In this document: one piece after another, positions 7,468-15,263 of the stretch
Numbering within the stretch: position 1 is the stretch's first letter
Layout: the number at the start of each line of letters is the position of its first letter
Origin: Clostridiales bacterium
GTDB lineage: Bacteria > Bacillota > Clostridia > Oscillospirales > Oscillospiraceae
DNA: 21,110 bases
Direction: 5' to 3'
Assembly: GCA_004556965.1 (NCBI GenBank)
Contig: SFFE01000020.1
Location: 1-21,110, forward strand
Translations under genes and position numbers: made by a program
Notes under the pieces: model-generated
Told to the model about the DNA's origin: nothing
What the model saw: only the letters and a program-made list of their open reading frames with translations
Databases searched by the model: none

Positions 7468-7505
7468 GGCCCCGCTTTTCCGAAGGGTATGAACGTTTGA
7501 GCATT

Positions 7506-7538
7506 GGGGGACAATTTCATATTGTCCCCCTGTTTTTT
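7506..7538 (+). terminator. Terminator of rpsO
   Basis: GGGGGACAAT (7506-7515) pairs exactly with ATTGTCCCCC (7521-7530) around TTCAT, followed by TG and T6. It lies 38 nt after the rpsO stop. Partial read-through into pnp is likely, because I see no convincing promoter between this hairpin and pnp. Confidence 0.92.
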
Positions 7539-7565
7539 AACGCTTCAGCCGGACAGACTACAAAT

Positions 7566-7640
7566 GAAGCGCCTTCGCTTAGTATTTGAAAATGCGCCTG
7601 GAAACAGGGCGTGTTTTCAAGTGCTATGCCCTGGCGCTTC
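7566..7640 (+). promoter_or_regulatory. Long hairpin in the pnp leader
   Basis: A continuous 18-bp helix forms between 7581-7598 and 7608-7625 (four G.U pairs, 9-base loop TGGAAACAG). An 8-bp perfect base, GAAGCGCC (7566-7573) with GGCGCTTC (7633-7640), is separated from it by a 7x7 internal loop. The pnp ribosome site begins about 10 nt later. In E. coli, pnp is autoregulated through a long leader hairpin cut by RNase III and then attacked by PNPase. This element has the matching size and position, so a similar control is inferred. Confidence 0.65.
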
Positions 7641-7665
7641 CGAGAAAGAAAGGAGCGCAACCCCT

Positions 7666-9786
7666 ATGATTATCACGCACAAGGAATTCCCCAACTACAA
7701 GCGGTATGAGATCGACTACGAAGGCCGCCCGCTGGTGATGGAGGTCGGCAAGCTGGCAGAGCTGTGCAACGCCTCTGTCCTCGTGACCTACGGCGAGACC
7801 ACCGTGCTCGTCACCTGCACCGCCTCCGCCCGCCCGAAGGACGGCATCGACTACTTCCCGCTCGCCGTGGACTTCAACGAGAAGCTCTACGCCGTCGGCC
7901 GCATCCCCGGCAGCTTCATGCGCCGCGAGGGCAAGCCCAGCCTGCCCGCCGTGCTGGCCAGCCGCCTGATCGACCGCCCGATGCGCCCGCTGTTCCCCAG
8001 CGACCTGCGCAACGACGTGGTCATCGCCTGCGAAGTGCTGTCCGTTGACCGCGACTGCTCGCCGGAGATCACCGCCATGATCGGCGCCTCCGCCGCCGTG
8101 TCCATCTCCGACGTGCCGTTCAACGGCCCCATCGCCGGCATCGTCCTCGGCTGGGACGGCGAGAAATACCTCTTCAACCCCACGCAGGAGCAGCGCAAGA
8201 CCAACCGCATGACCACCACCATCGCCGCCACGCACAAGAAGATCGTCATGATCGAGTCCGAAGCCGACCAGGTGCCCGACGACGTGATGTACGAGGGCAT
8301 CGTGCAGGCGCACGAGCACCTGCAGCCGGTGCTGGACCTCATCGACAAGATGGTTGCCGAGATCGGCAAGCCGAAGTTCGAGTACGAGCACGCCTCCTTT
8401 GACGAGGAGCTGTTCGAGCTGCTCTGCGCCAACGAGATGGAAGGCATGGAGCACTGCATGGACACCGACGACAAGAACGTCCGCGAGGCGCGCGTGAACG
8501 AATGGATCGCCGCCGTTGAGGAAAAATACGAGGAAGAGCATCCCGATATGATGCAGTACATGGACGAGATCCTGTACAAGATGCAGAAGAAGATCGTCAA
8601 GAAGTGGCTGCTCGCCGGTCACCGTGTTGACGGCCGCAAGATGAACGAGATCCGCCCGCTCGGCGCTGAGGTCGGCCTGATCCCGCGCGTGCACGGTTCG
8701 GGCCTGTTCACCCGCGGCCAGACGCAGGTGCTCTCCATTGCAACGCTCGCCACGCTCTCCATGGCCCAGAAGATGGACACCATCTGGGAAGAGGAAGAAA
8801 AGCGCTTCATGCATCATTACAATATGCCTTCCTACTCCACGGGCGAGGCGCGTGCCAGCCGCAGCACCAACCGCCGCGAGTATGGCCACGGCGCGCTGGT
8901 CGAGAAGGCGCTGCAGAGCGTCATCCCGCCGGTCGAGGAGTTTCCGTACGCCATCCGTGTGGTGTCCGAGGTGCTGTCCTCCAACGGCTCCACGTCTCAG
9001 GGCTCCATCTGCGGCTCCACGCTGGCGCTGATGGACGCGGGCGTGCCGCTGAAGGCGCCCGTCGCCGGCATCTCCTGCGGCCTGATTCAGGACGGTGATG
9101 ATTTCACCACCTTCATTGACATTCAGGGCGTTGAGGACTTCCACGGCGAGATGGACTTCAAGGTCGCCGGCACGAAGGACGGCATTACCGCCATTCAGAT
9201 GGACCTGAAGAACGACGGCCTCAAGCACGAGATCGTCAAGGAAGCGTTCCAGATCACCCGCGAGGCGCGCTTCCAGATTCTCGACGAGGTTATGCTCCAG
9301 GCGATCCCCGAACCGCGCAAGGAGCTGGCGAAGTCCGCCCCGAAGATGATCCAGATGAAGATCAACCCCGACAAGATCCGCGAAGTCATCGGCTCCGGCG
9401 GCAAGGTCATCCAGAAGATCTGCGCCGACACCGGCTGCAAGATCGACATTGACGACGACGGCAGCATCTTCATCGCGTCCGAGGACATCGAGGCCTGCCG
9501 CGCCGCGCGCACGACCATCGAGAACATCGTCTTCGAGCCGGAAGTCGGCGCGCTGTATTACGGCAAGGTGTCCAACATCCGCTCCGAGTTCGGCGCGTGG
9601 GTTGAGCTGGCGCCGGGCAAGGACGGTCTGGTCAAGATCAAGGACTTGGAGTTCAAGCGCACCGAGAAGGTCGAGGACGTCCTCAAGGTGGGCGACATGA
9701 CGTGGGTCAAGGTCATGAACATTGACGACCGCGGCCGCGTCGATCTCTCCCGCAAGGACGCCATGCGCGAAAAGGGCTTAATGTAA
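7666..9786 (+). CDS. pnp: Polyribonucleotide nucleotidyltransferase (PNPase)
   Basis: A phosphorolytic 3'-5' exoribonuclease that releases nucleoside diphosphates and acts in mRNA decay. The 706-residue protein shows two RNase PH-type domains (about 10-215 and 315-540), with DFNEKLYAVGRIPGSFMRREG and RLIDRPMRPLFP in the first and GSGLFTRGQTQVL and PFAIRVVSEVL-like segments in the second (here PYAIRVVSEVLSSNGSTSQ). The KH domain spans about 560-625 with IGSGGKVI, and the S1 domain about 628-700 with GKVSNIRSEFGAWVEL. The ATG at 7666 is preceded by AAAGGAG; the frame open further upstream runs through the rpsO terminator and leader hairpin and is not coding. A strong terminator follows at 9834. 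Confidence 0.98.
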   Translation: MIITHKEFPNYKRYEIDYEGRPLVMEVGKLAELCNASVLVTYGETTVLVTCTASARPKDGIDYFPLAVDFNEKLYAVGRIPGSFMRREGKPSLPAVLASRLIDRPMRPLFPSDLRNDVVIACEVLSVDRDCSPEITAMIGASAAVSISDVPFNGPIAGIVLGWDGEKYLFNPTQEQRKTNRMTTTIAATHKKIVMIESEADQVPDDVMYEGIVQAHEHLQPVLDLIDKMVAEIGKPKFEYEHASFDEELFELLCANEMEGMEHCMDTDDKNVREARVNEWIAAVEEKYEEEHPDMMQYMDEILYKMQKKIVKKWLLAGHRVDGRKMNEIRPLGAEVGLIPRVHGSGLFTRGQTQVLSIATLATLSMAQKMDTIWEEEEKRFMHHYNMPSYSTGEARASRSTNRREYGHGALVEKALQSVIPPVEEFPYAIRVVSEVLSSNGSTSQGSICGSTLALMDAGVPLKAPVAGISCGLIQDGDDFTTFIDIQGVEDFHGEMDFKVAGTKDGITAIQMDLKNDGLKHEIVKEAFQITREARFQILDEVMLQAIPEPRKELAKSAPKMIQMKINPDKIREVIGSGGKVIQKICADTGCKIDIDDDGSIFIASEDIEACRAARTTIENIVFEPEVGALYYGKVSNIRSEFGAWVELAPGKDGLVKIKDLEFKRTEKVEDVLKVGDMTWVKVMNIDDRGRVDLSRKDAMREKGLM

Positions 9787-9833
9787 TCCATTTCGTTTGC
9801 CAACTGTGAGGCTTTTTGCAGAAAATCAGACAT

Positions 9834-9862
9834 GGACGGGGCACACGCCCCGTCCGTTTTTT
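9834..9862 (+). terminator. Terminator after pnp
   Basis: GGACGGGGC (9834-9842) pairs with GCCCCGTCC (9847-9855) around ACAC, followed by G and T6 (9857-9862). It ends only 4 nt before the ribosome site (GGAG, 9867-9870) of the peptidase gene, so that gene must depend on read-through or on an upstream promoter inside pnp. Confidence 0.92.
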
Positions 9863-9879
9863 CCACGGAGACGATTGCA

Positions 9880-11130
9880 ATGTATGAAAAAATGACGCTC
9901 CCGAACGGAGTGCGGATTGTTTACGAACACATGGCGCACGTGCGCTCGGCGGCCATCGGCGTGTGGGTCGGCGTCGGTTCGCGGTATGAAAAGGCAGGCG
10001 AGGCCGGCAGCGCGCACTTCATCGAGCACATGCTTTTCAAGGGAACGGCACAGCACACGGCGTCCGAGCTGGCGGAGCGGATGGACGCCATCGGCGGGCA
10101 GGTCAACGCCTATACCACGCGCGAAGCCACCTGCTTCTACGCCCGCGTGCTCGACACGCACCTTGACCGCGCCGCCGACCTGCTCTCGGAGATGTTCTTC
10201 GACTCGAACTTTTCTGACGCCGACGCGGAAAACGAGCGCGGCGTGATTTTGGAAGAGATCGACATGTATGAGGATACGCCGGAGGATCTGGTGACCGAGC
10301 GGCTCATTTCCGCCGCGTTCCCCGGCTCACTGGGGCGGCCGGTGCTCGGCCGGCCTGCCGCGCTCCGGCGCATGACGGGCGGCGGCCTGCGCGCGTTCAA
10401 GGAGCGGCATTATATCGCGCCGCGCATCGTCATCGCCGTCTCCGGCAGCTTCACGCAGGCGAACATCGACCGCATTGCGCGGCGGTTTTCCGCCTTGGAT
10501 GTGCAGCCTGACCTGACCATGCCCGGCGGCAGCTATATGCCCGCGCTCTGCACGAAGCGCAAGGCCATCGAGCAAAACCAGATCACACTCGGCTTTCCCG
10601 GCATCCCGACGGGCGGGGACGAGCGGTTTACGATGAACCTGCTCTCGTCCATCCTCGGCGGCAACATGTCCTCGCGCCTGTTCCAGACCGTGCGCGAAAA
10701 GCACGGCCTGTGCTATGCGGTGTACAGCTTCACGGCGGGCTTTCTCGACTGCGGCATGTTCGGCGTGTCTACCGCCGTGGGGCGCGATACGGAGCGCCGC
10801 GCGCTGGAGCTGATTCTGGAGGAGCTGGAGAAGTTTCGCCAAGACGGCGTCACGCAATCGGAGCTGGACCGGGCGCGCGAGCAGATCACCGCGAGCGTCC
10901 TGCTCGCGGAGGAATCCACCGCTTCTCACATGAACAAGCTCGGCTATTCCGAGCTGTTTCTCGGCGGCGCGGCGCCTGCGCAGGAGATTTTGCAGCGGTA
11001 TGACGCAATCACGCGGGAAGACATCCTTGCGTTGGCGCAGCGGACGCTGGATTTTGACCGGATGTCGTTTTCAGCAGTCGGCCGCATCCGCCCGGCGGAG
11101 GAGTATCGGGCGCTTTTGAACCGATCCTGA
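9880..11130 (+). CDS. M16 family zinc peptidase (MlpA/YmxG-like)
   Basis: A 416-residue pitrilysin-family metallopeptidase. The inverted zinc motif HFIEH is at 46-50 (His46, Glu49, His50), with the distal Glu ligand expected in ENERGVILEEIDMYED around 120-130. The C-terminal M16 domain carries SILGGNMSSRLFQTVREKHGLCYAVYSF, the R/Y pair typical of active enzymes (Arg in LFQTVREK, Tyr in CYAVYSF). The single two-domain length matches bacterial processing-peptidase-like proteins such as Bacillus MlpA, which also lies downstream of pnp. No signal peptide is seen, so it is probably cytoplasmic. The ATG at 9880 is chosen because GGAG lies 9 nt upstream; an earlier ATG in frame falls inside the pnp terminator. 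Confidence 0.92.
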   Translation: MYEKMTLPNGVRIVYEHMAHVRSAAIGVWVGVGSRYEKAGEAGSAHFIEHMLFKGTAQHTASELAERMDAIGGQVNAYTTREATCFYARVLDTHLDRAADLLSEMFFDSNFSDADAENERGVILEEIDMYEDTPEDLVTERLISAAFPGSLGRPVLGRPAALRRMTGGGLRAFKERHYIAPRIVIAVSGSFTQANIDRIARRFSALDVQPDLTMPGGSYMPALCTKRKAIEQNQITLGFPGIPTGGDERFTMNLLSSILGGNMSSRLFQTVREKHGLCYAVYSFTAGFLDCGMFGVSTAVGRDTERRALELILEELEKFRQDGVTQSELDRAREQITASVLLAEESTASHMNKLGYSELFLGGAAPAQEILQRYDAITREDILALAQRTLDFDRMSFSAVGRIRPAEEYRALLNRS

Positions 11131-11139
11131 AAACCCCAA

Positions 11140-11175
11140 CATCCCCCGGCAAAGCTTGCGCTTTGCCGGGGGATG
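11140..11175. terminator. Perfect 15-bp hairpin after the M16 gene
   Basis: CATCCCCCGGCAAAG (11140-11154) pairs exactly with 11161-11175 around CTTGCG. No T-run follows on the plus strand; on the minus strand the 3' side reads TTGGGGTTTTC. It may end or stabilise the peptidase mRNA. Its 3' half overlaps the promoter for the next gene. A similar hairpin with the same GCCGGGGGATG end lies at 15215-15246. Confidence 0.6.
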
Positions 11176-11184
11176 CTCTATACT
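11156..11184 (+). promoter_or_regulatory. Promoter of the small membrane protein gene
   Basis: TTGCGC (11156-11161) and TATACT (11179-11184) are 17 bp apart. The predicted start near 11191 gives a 25-nt leader. The -35 and spacer lie inside the hairpin at 11140-11175. Confidence 0.6.
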
Positions 11185-11215
11185 CAAAGTAGAAACATGC
11201 AGAAGGAGGGATACC

Positions 11216-11551
11216 ATGGACACGACTGGAATCGTTGTTTGGATTTTGTGCGTTGGCGGCACTGCCGCGCTGTTCACCGGCATCGGCATCTATGCCATGC
11301 ACCGGAAGGAGCCGATGTGGTTCTGGGCAGGCTCCACTGTCCAGCCGGAGAGCATCACCGACATCCCAGCCTACAACCGGGAAAACGGCTGGATGTGGAT
11401 CATCTATTCCATCCCATTCTGGCTGGACGTCATCCTCGGCTGGCGCTGGCCGAAGTTCGGCGGCGTCATGATCGCTCTGGCCTGCACCGTCGGCATCGCA
11501 TGGCTTATCTGGCGCTATCACCGGATTTTGAAGAAATATCAGAGATATTGA
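11216..11551 (+). CDS. Small three-helix membrane protein, unknown function
   Basis: A 111-residue protein that I do not recognise with certainty. Three hydrophobic segments are predicted at about 5-28 (no cleavage site, so an N-terminal anchor), 59-76 (Trp-rich, ending LDVILGWRW) and 82-99. A loop between the first two carries RKEPMWFWAG and an AYNRENGWMW stretch, and the C-terminus is basic (RILKKYQRY). The ATG at 11216 follows an excellent AGAAGGAGGG site and a promoter, so expression is likely. It lies between the M16 peptidase and a bidirectional terminator whose stem begins one base after the stop codon. The conserved-looking loop suggests a real clostridial membrane family; no activity is assigned. 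Confidence 0.8.
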   Translation: MDTTGIVVWILCVGGTAALFTGIGIYAMHRKEPMWFWAGSTVQPESITDIPAYNRENGWMWIIYSIPFWLDVILGWRWPKFGGVMIALACTVGIAWLIWRYHRILKKYQRY

Positions 11552-11552
11552 T

Positions 11553-11595
11553 ACACGAAAAAACACCCGGACGATGTCCGGGTGTTTTTTCGTGT
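11553..11595. terminator. Bidirectional terminator, perfect 20-bp stem
   Basis: Bases 11553-11572 (ACACGAAAAAACACCCGGAC) are exactly complementary to 11576-11595 with a GAT loop. The GC core CACCCGGAC is flanked by A6 on one side and T6 on the other, so it terminates both the plus-strand membrane protein gene and the minus-strand hom-lysC-asd operon. The stem starts 1 nt after one stop codon and ends 6 nt before the other. Confidence 0.95.
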
Positions 11596-11601
11596 TCCTT
11601 T

Positions 11602-12606
11602 TTACTCCGCAATCAGCAGTTCGGCGATCTGGATGCAGTTCGTTGCAGCGCCCTTGCGGACCTGGTCGCCGCAGCACCAGAGACACAGGCCGGTTTCGTC
11701 GGTCAGGTCGGGGCGGATGCGCCCGACGAACACGAGATCCTGATCCGAAGTGTCGAGCGGCATGGGGTACTGCAGCGCGTCGAGATCGTCCACCAGACGG
11801 CAGCCGGGGGCGGCGGCGATGGCCGCGCGCGCCTCCTCGACGGAGATCTTTTTCTCAAAATGCAGCGACACGGAGATGGAGTGGCTGCGCACGACCGGCA
11901 CGCGCACGCAGGTGCAGGAGACCTTCATCTCCGGCAGGTGCATGATTTTGCGCCCCTCGTTTTGCAGCTTCATCTCCTCGGAGGTGTAGCCGCAGCACTG
12001 CTCACCGCCAATCTGCGGGATGACGTTGTAGGCGATCTGGTAGGAGAACACCTTCGGCTCGTACGCCTTGCCCTCGCGCAGGGCTTCGACCTCGTTCTGC
12101 AGCTCAATGGGGCCGCCTGCGCCCGCGCCGGACACGGCCTGATATGTGGAGGCGACCATGGCCTTGATGGGCGAAATGTTCCGCAGCGCGTTCACGGCGG
12201 TGACGGTGATCGTGGTGGAGCAGTTGGGGTTTGCGATGATGCCGTGGTGCTTCTTGACGTCCTCGGGGTTTACCTCCGGCACGACGAGCGGCACGTTCGG
12301 GTCAAGACGGAAGGCGGAGGAGTTGTCCACAAACACCGCGCCGGACTTTACGATTGCGGGCGCAAAGCGCTCGGCAATGTCGTTTTCCGCCGCGCCGAGG
12401 ACGATGTCGATGCCCTCGAACGCCTCGTCGCGCGCTTCCTCGATGACGACATCCTGCCCGCGCCACTGCACGACCTTGCCCGCGCTGCGCGCGCTGGCGA
12501 GCAGATGCAGCTCCGAAACGGGGAAGCTGCGCTCTTCGAGAATCTTCATCATTTCCTTGCCGACGGCGCCGCTGGCGCCCAGAATGGCGACTTTATATTG
12601 TTTCAT
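11602..12606 (-). CDS. asd: Aspartate-semialdehyde dehydrogenase
   Basis: The product makes L-aspartate semialdehyde from aspartyl phosphate with NADPH, the branch point to lysine/diaminopimelate and to homoserine. The 334-residue length is typical. The Rossmann motif GASGAVG is at 10-16 and the active-site Cys129 is in NPNCSTT (126-132). YQAVSGAGAGG at 155-165 and the catalytic His242 in VRSHS follow. The ATG at 12606 has GGAGG upstream. It is the third gene of hom-lysC-asd, 17 nt after the lysC stop, and ends at the bidirectional terminator. Confidence 0.96.
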   Translation of the reverse strand: MKQYKVAILGASGAVGKEMMKILEERSFPVSELHLLASARSAGKVVQWRGQDVVIEEARDEAFEGIDIVLGAAENDIAERFAPAIVKSGAVFVDNSSAFRLDPNVPLVVPEVNPEDVKKHHGIIANPNCSTTITVTAVNALRNISPIKAMVASTYQAVSGAGAGGPIELQNEVEALREGKAYEPKVFSYQIAYNVIPQIGGEQCCGYTSEEMKLQNEGRKIMHLPEMKVSCTCVRVPVVRSHSISVSLHFEKKISVEEARAAIAAAPGCRLVDDLDALQYPMPLDTSDQDLVFVGRIRPDLTDETGLCLWCCGDQVRKGAATNCIQIAELLIAE

Positions 12607-12623
12607 GGTAATGTTCCTCCTGA

Positions 12624-13940
12624 TTATTTTACAAAGCTGTTGTACAGCACCTGAATGGTGCTGGCGAAATCCTTCGTATCGACGCCGACGATGATGTTCA
12701 GCTCGTCGGGCCCCTGCGAGATCATGCGGATGTTGATGCCGTTTTCGCCGAGGGTGGCGAAAATTTTGCCCGAAACGCCGGGCTGGAACACCATCTTGCG
12801 GCCGACCGCCGCGACGATGGAGATGTTTTCGGTGACGTGGATGCTGTCCGGCTTCAGCGCCTTTTGAATTTCACCGAGGATGGAATACAGGCACGGCGCG
12901 ACCTTGTCGCTCGAAACGACGAGGGACAGGCAGTCGATGCCGCTCGGCGCGTACTCGATGCTGACGCCGTGGCTCTCGAAGATCTCAAAGATCTGCCGGA
13001 ACGTGCCGACGGTCGAGGACATGCCGTTTTTGGCGATGGTGACGATGGAGAAATTCTTTTTCCCCGCGATGCCGGTGATGAACCGGTGCTCGGCGTCCTC
13101 GGAGTCGTCAAATTCCTCCATGATGAGCGTGCCGGGATGGTCGGGGTCGTTTGTGTTGCGGATGTTGAGCGGAATGTTCTTTTCCCGCACGGGGAAGACG
13201 GTGCCCTCGTGCAGCACCTGCGCGCCGACGAAGCTCAGCTCGCGCAGCTCGTTGTAGGTGATGCGCTCGATGGGCAGCGGGTTTTCCACGATGCGCGGGT
13301 CGGCCATCAGGATGCCGGACACGTCCGTCCAGTTTTCGTACACGTCCGCGTCCAGCGCCGCCGCGGCGAGCGCGCCGGTGATGTCGCTGCCGCCGCGCGT
13401 GAGTGTGCGGATGCGCCCGTCCGGCATCACGCCGTAAAAGCCCGGAATGACCACGCTGCGCCCCTCGGCCAGCCGCCGCAGCTCCTCGTAGGAGGCCTCC
13501 TGGTCGATGGAGCCGTCGAACTTGAATTTCAGCCACAGCTTCGCGTCCAGAAAGTCGAAGCCGAGGTAGTCCGCCATCAGCAGGGCGGAGAAATACTCGC
13601 CCCGCGACACCAGCTCGTCCTGTGAGATACCGCGCTCCATCTGCGCGCGCAGGGCGGCAAGCTCGCTTTCAATATCGGTGCTGAGACCGCATTCGTCGCG
13701 GATGGAGACATAGCGGTCGGCGATCATCTGAAACACACTGTCGCAGCTCACGCCGTACTGCAGGTGCGCGTAGCACAGATACAGGAGATCGGTGAGCTTG
13801 TGGTCGTCAGGGCTGCGCTTGCCGGCAGCGGACACGACCACCACGCGGCGCGCGGGGTCGGCCTGCACGATGCTGCGCACCTTTGCAAACTGCTTGGCGT
13901 CCGCCATCGATGAGCCGCCGAATTTGACTACTTTCAACAT
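12624..13940 (-). CDS. lysC: Aspartokinase with two ACT domains
   Basis: The product phosphorylates L-aspartate with ATP, the first step of the aspartate family. The 438-residue protein begins with the kinase motif KFGGSSMAD (6-14) and has TRGGSDITGA and YENWTDVSGI in the catalytic domain. The C-terminal third (about 290-438) carries tandem ACT segments, FSIVTIAKNGMSS...GVSIEY and NISIVAAVGRKM...GINIRMISQG, so allosteric control by an end product is expected. Which amino acid inhibits it cannot be read here. It starts 9 nt after the hom stop; its GAGG ribosome site contains the hom TGA, so the two are translationally coupled. Confidence 0.96.
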   Translation of the reverse strand: MLKVVKFGGSSMADAKQFAKVRSIVQADPARRVVVVSAAGKRSPDDHKLTDLLYLCYAHLQYGVSCDSVFQMIADRYVSIRDECGLSTDIESELAALRAQMERGISQDELVSRGEYFSALLMADYLGFDFLDAKLWLKFKFDGSIDQEASYEELRRLAEGRSVVIPGFYGVMPDGRIRTLTRGGSDITGALAAAALDADVYENWTDVSGILMADPRIVENPLPIERITYNELRELSFVGAQVLHEGTVFPVREKNIPLNIRNTNDPDHPGTLIMEEFDDSEDAEHRFITGIAGKKNFSIVTIAKNGMSSTVGTFRQIFEIFESHGVSIEYAPSGIDCLSLVVSSDKVAPCLYSILGEIQKALKPDSIHVTENISIVAAVGRKMVFQPGVSGKIFATLGENGINIRMISQGPDELNIIVGVDTKDFASTIQVLYNSFVK

Positions 13941-13949
13941 GGCGGTACC

Positions 13950-15089
13950 TCATTGCAGGGCGGCCATGAAGCTGCTCGGATCGGCGGCCTGCATGACCTG
14001 CATCACCGTATGCATGTGCGCCACGGACACCGGCATCGTGACAACGGCGCCGTCCCATACCTCGTCCACGAACGCGTCCAGCTCCGGGAAGTGGGCGCCT
14101 GTGCGCACGTAGTAGCGGTGCAGCGCGCCGGCATTGTTCGTCTCCGCCGGGGCAAAGTCGTCGGTGTAGAAGCTGCGCACGCCGGACTGGATGTCCACAA
14201 GGTCCTGCACAACGTTGTAGGCGGTGGGGTAGCGCCCCGCGCCCTGCCCGAAGAAGCTCTGGCGGCCCATGTGCTCGCCCTCCATGCTGATGAGGTTGAA
14301 GTTCGCCGGCACGGCGGACTCCAGCGCGTCGGCGGACAGGAGCGTCGGCTCCACGTAGGCGGCCACGCTGTCGCGCAGCCGCTCGGCGCTTGCAATCAGC
14401 TTGCAGGTGTAGCCGTGCGCCTGAAAGCGGCGGATGTCCTCCGCCGTGACGCTGCGGATGCCGAACACGGGCACATCGTCCTCCTTCAGGCAGACGCCGA
14501 AGGCGGCGTTTGCGGAGATGATGAGCTTGCGCTGAATATCCCAGCCGTCGATGTCGGCAGAGGGATCCGCCTCGGCGTAGCCCAGTTCCTGCGCCTGCTT
14601 CAGCACGTCGGCAAAGTCCACGTCGCTCTTGTGCATTGCGTCCATGATGTAGTTCGTCGTGCCGTTGAGGATGCCCCAGATCTTCGAGATGCGGTTCACC
14701 TTCGCGGCCTTTTCCAGATTCGTCAGCCACGGGATGCCGCCGCCGACCGCCGCGGTGCTGCGCAGCGCGACGCCGTTTTCCTTCGCCAGTGCGGTCAGCT
14801 CCTGATAGTAGTGGCAGACGAGGTGCTTGTTGGACGTGACGACATGCTTGCCCGCCTTGAGCGCGGCAGAGACGTATTCATACGCCGGGTGCAGCCCGCC
14901 CATGACCTCCACAACGGTGTCTATCTCCGGATCGGCGAGAATATCGTCCATCTCGCGGGTCGTTCGCGCGGTGAGCTCGCCAAGGTCGCGCCGGCACAGC
15001 ACTGTGCGCACCGAAATGTCCTCGCGGCCGGCCAGAATGTCATACACGCCGCGCCCAACAACGCCGAATCCCAAAAGTCCGATCTTCAT
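13950..15089 (-). CDS. hom: Homoserine dehydrogenase, short C-terminus
   Basis: The product reduces aspartate semialdehyde to homoserine, the precursor of threonine and methionine. The 379-residue protein has the nucleotide-binding GFGVVGRG (7-14), SNKHL with Lys88, the conserved GILNGTTNYIM (139-149), and YAEADPSADIDGWDIQRK, ending in catalytic-type Lys188. Many homoserine dehydrogenases are over 400 residues with a C-terminal ACT domain. Here only about 55 residues follow the GAGRYPTAYNVVQD segment, and I see no clear ACT signature, so threonine feedback may be weak or different. The ATG at 15089 follows AAGGAG. It is the first gene of the operon. Confidence 0.94.
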   Translation of the reverse strand: MKIGLLGFGVVGRGVYDILAGREDISVRTVLCRRDLGELTARTTREMDDILADPEIDTVVEVMGGLHPAYEYVSAALKAGKHVVTSNKHLVCHYYQELTALAKENGVALRSTAAVGGGIPWLTNLEKAAKVNRISKIWGILNGTTNYIMDAMHKSDVDFADVLKQAQELGYAEADPSADIDGWDIQRKLIISANAAFGVCLKEDDVPVFGIRSVTAEDIRRFQAHGYTCKLIASAERLRDSVAAYVEPTLLSADALESAVPANFNLISMEGEHMGRQSFFGQGAGRYPTAYNVVQDLVDIQSGVRSFYTDDFAPAETNNAGALHRYYVRTGAHFPELDAFVDEVWDGAVVTMPVSVAHMHTVMQVMQAADPSSFMAALQ

Positions 15090-15112
15090 GATTTTGCTCC
15101 TTTGCGTGAGAT

Positions 15113-15131
15113 TGTCCGCGATGAGCGGACA
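15113..15131 (-). promoter_or_regulatory. Small hairpin in the hom 5' leader
   Basis: TGTCCGC (15113-15119) and GCGGACA (15125-15131) form a 7-bp perfect stem with a 5-base loop, just before the hom ribosome site. No Thr- or Met-rich leader peptide and no terminator pair is present, so it is not an attenuator of the cys type. It may simply stabilise the mRNA. Confidence 0.45.
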
Positions 15132-15151
15132 TTTGAATTTGAAACGAGAAC

Positions 15152-15180
15152 AATATAACACACGCTTGTGCAAAACGCAA
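15152..15180 (-). promoter_or_regulatory. Promoter of hom-lysC-asd
   Basis: Reading the minus strand, TTGCGT (15180-15175) and TATATT (15157-15152) are 17 bp apart, with TGT before the -10. The predicted start near 15145 gives a leader of about 55 nt. Confidence 0.72.
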
Positions 15181-15214
15181 GAAAAATTTTTCGGAATTTA
15201 GGGAAAACAGAAAA

Positions 15215-15242
15215 CCCCGGCAGAAGCAGCCTTCTGCCGGGG
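15215..15242 (-). terminator. Terminator of the recJ-relA-dtd-MBL operon
   Basis: CCCCGGCAGAAG (15215-15226) pairs exactly with CTTCTGCCGGGG (15231-15242). On the minus strand the stem is followed by TTTTCTGTTTT. It lies 21 nt after the MBL stop and before the hom promoter. Confidence 0.9.
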
Positions 15243-15263
15243 GATGTAACTGCGGATGGTTGG

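Noticed and set aside
13937..13952. GGTACCGCC at the hom-lysC junction, resembling the T-box consensus
   Set aside because: Only part of the motif matches, the gap between genes is 9 nt, and there is no stem I, specifier loop or terminator; it is the lysC ribosome-site region.
15091..15145. Possible threonine/methionine leader peptide before hom
   Set aside because: The short ATG frame there has no ribosome site, no Thr/Met/Ile codon run, and no terminator-antiterminator pair.
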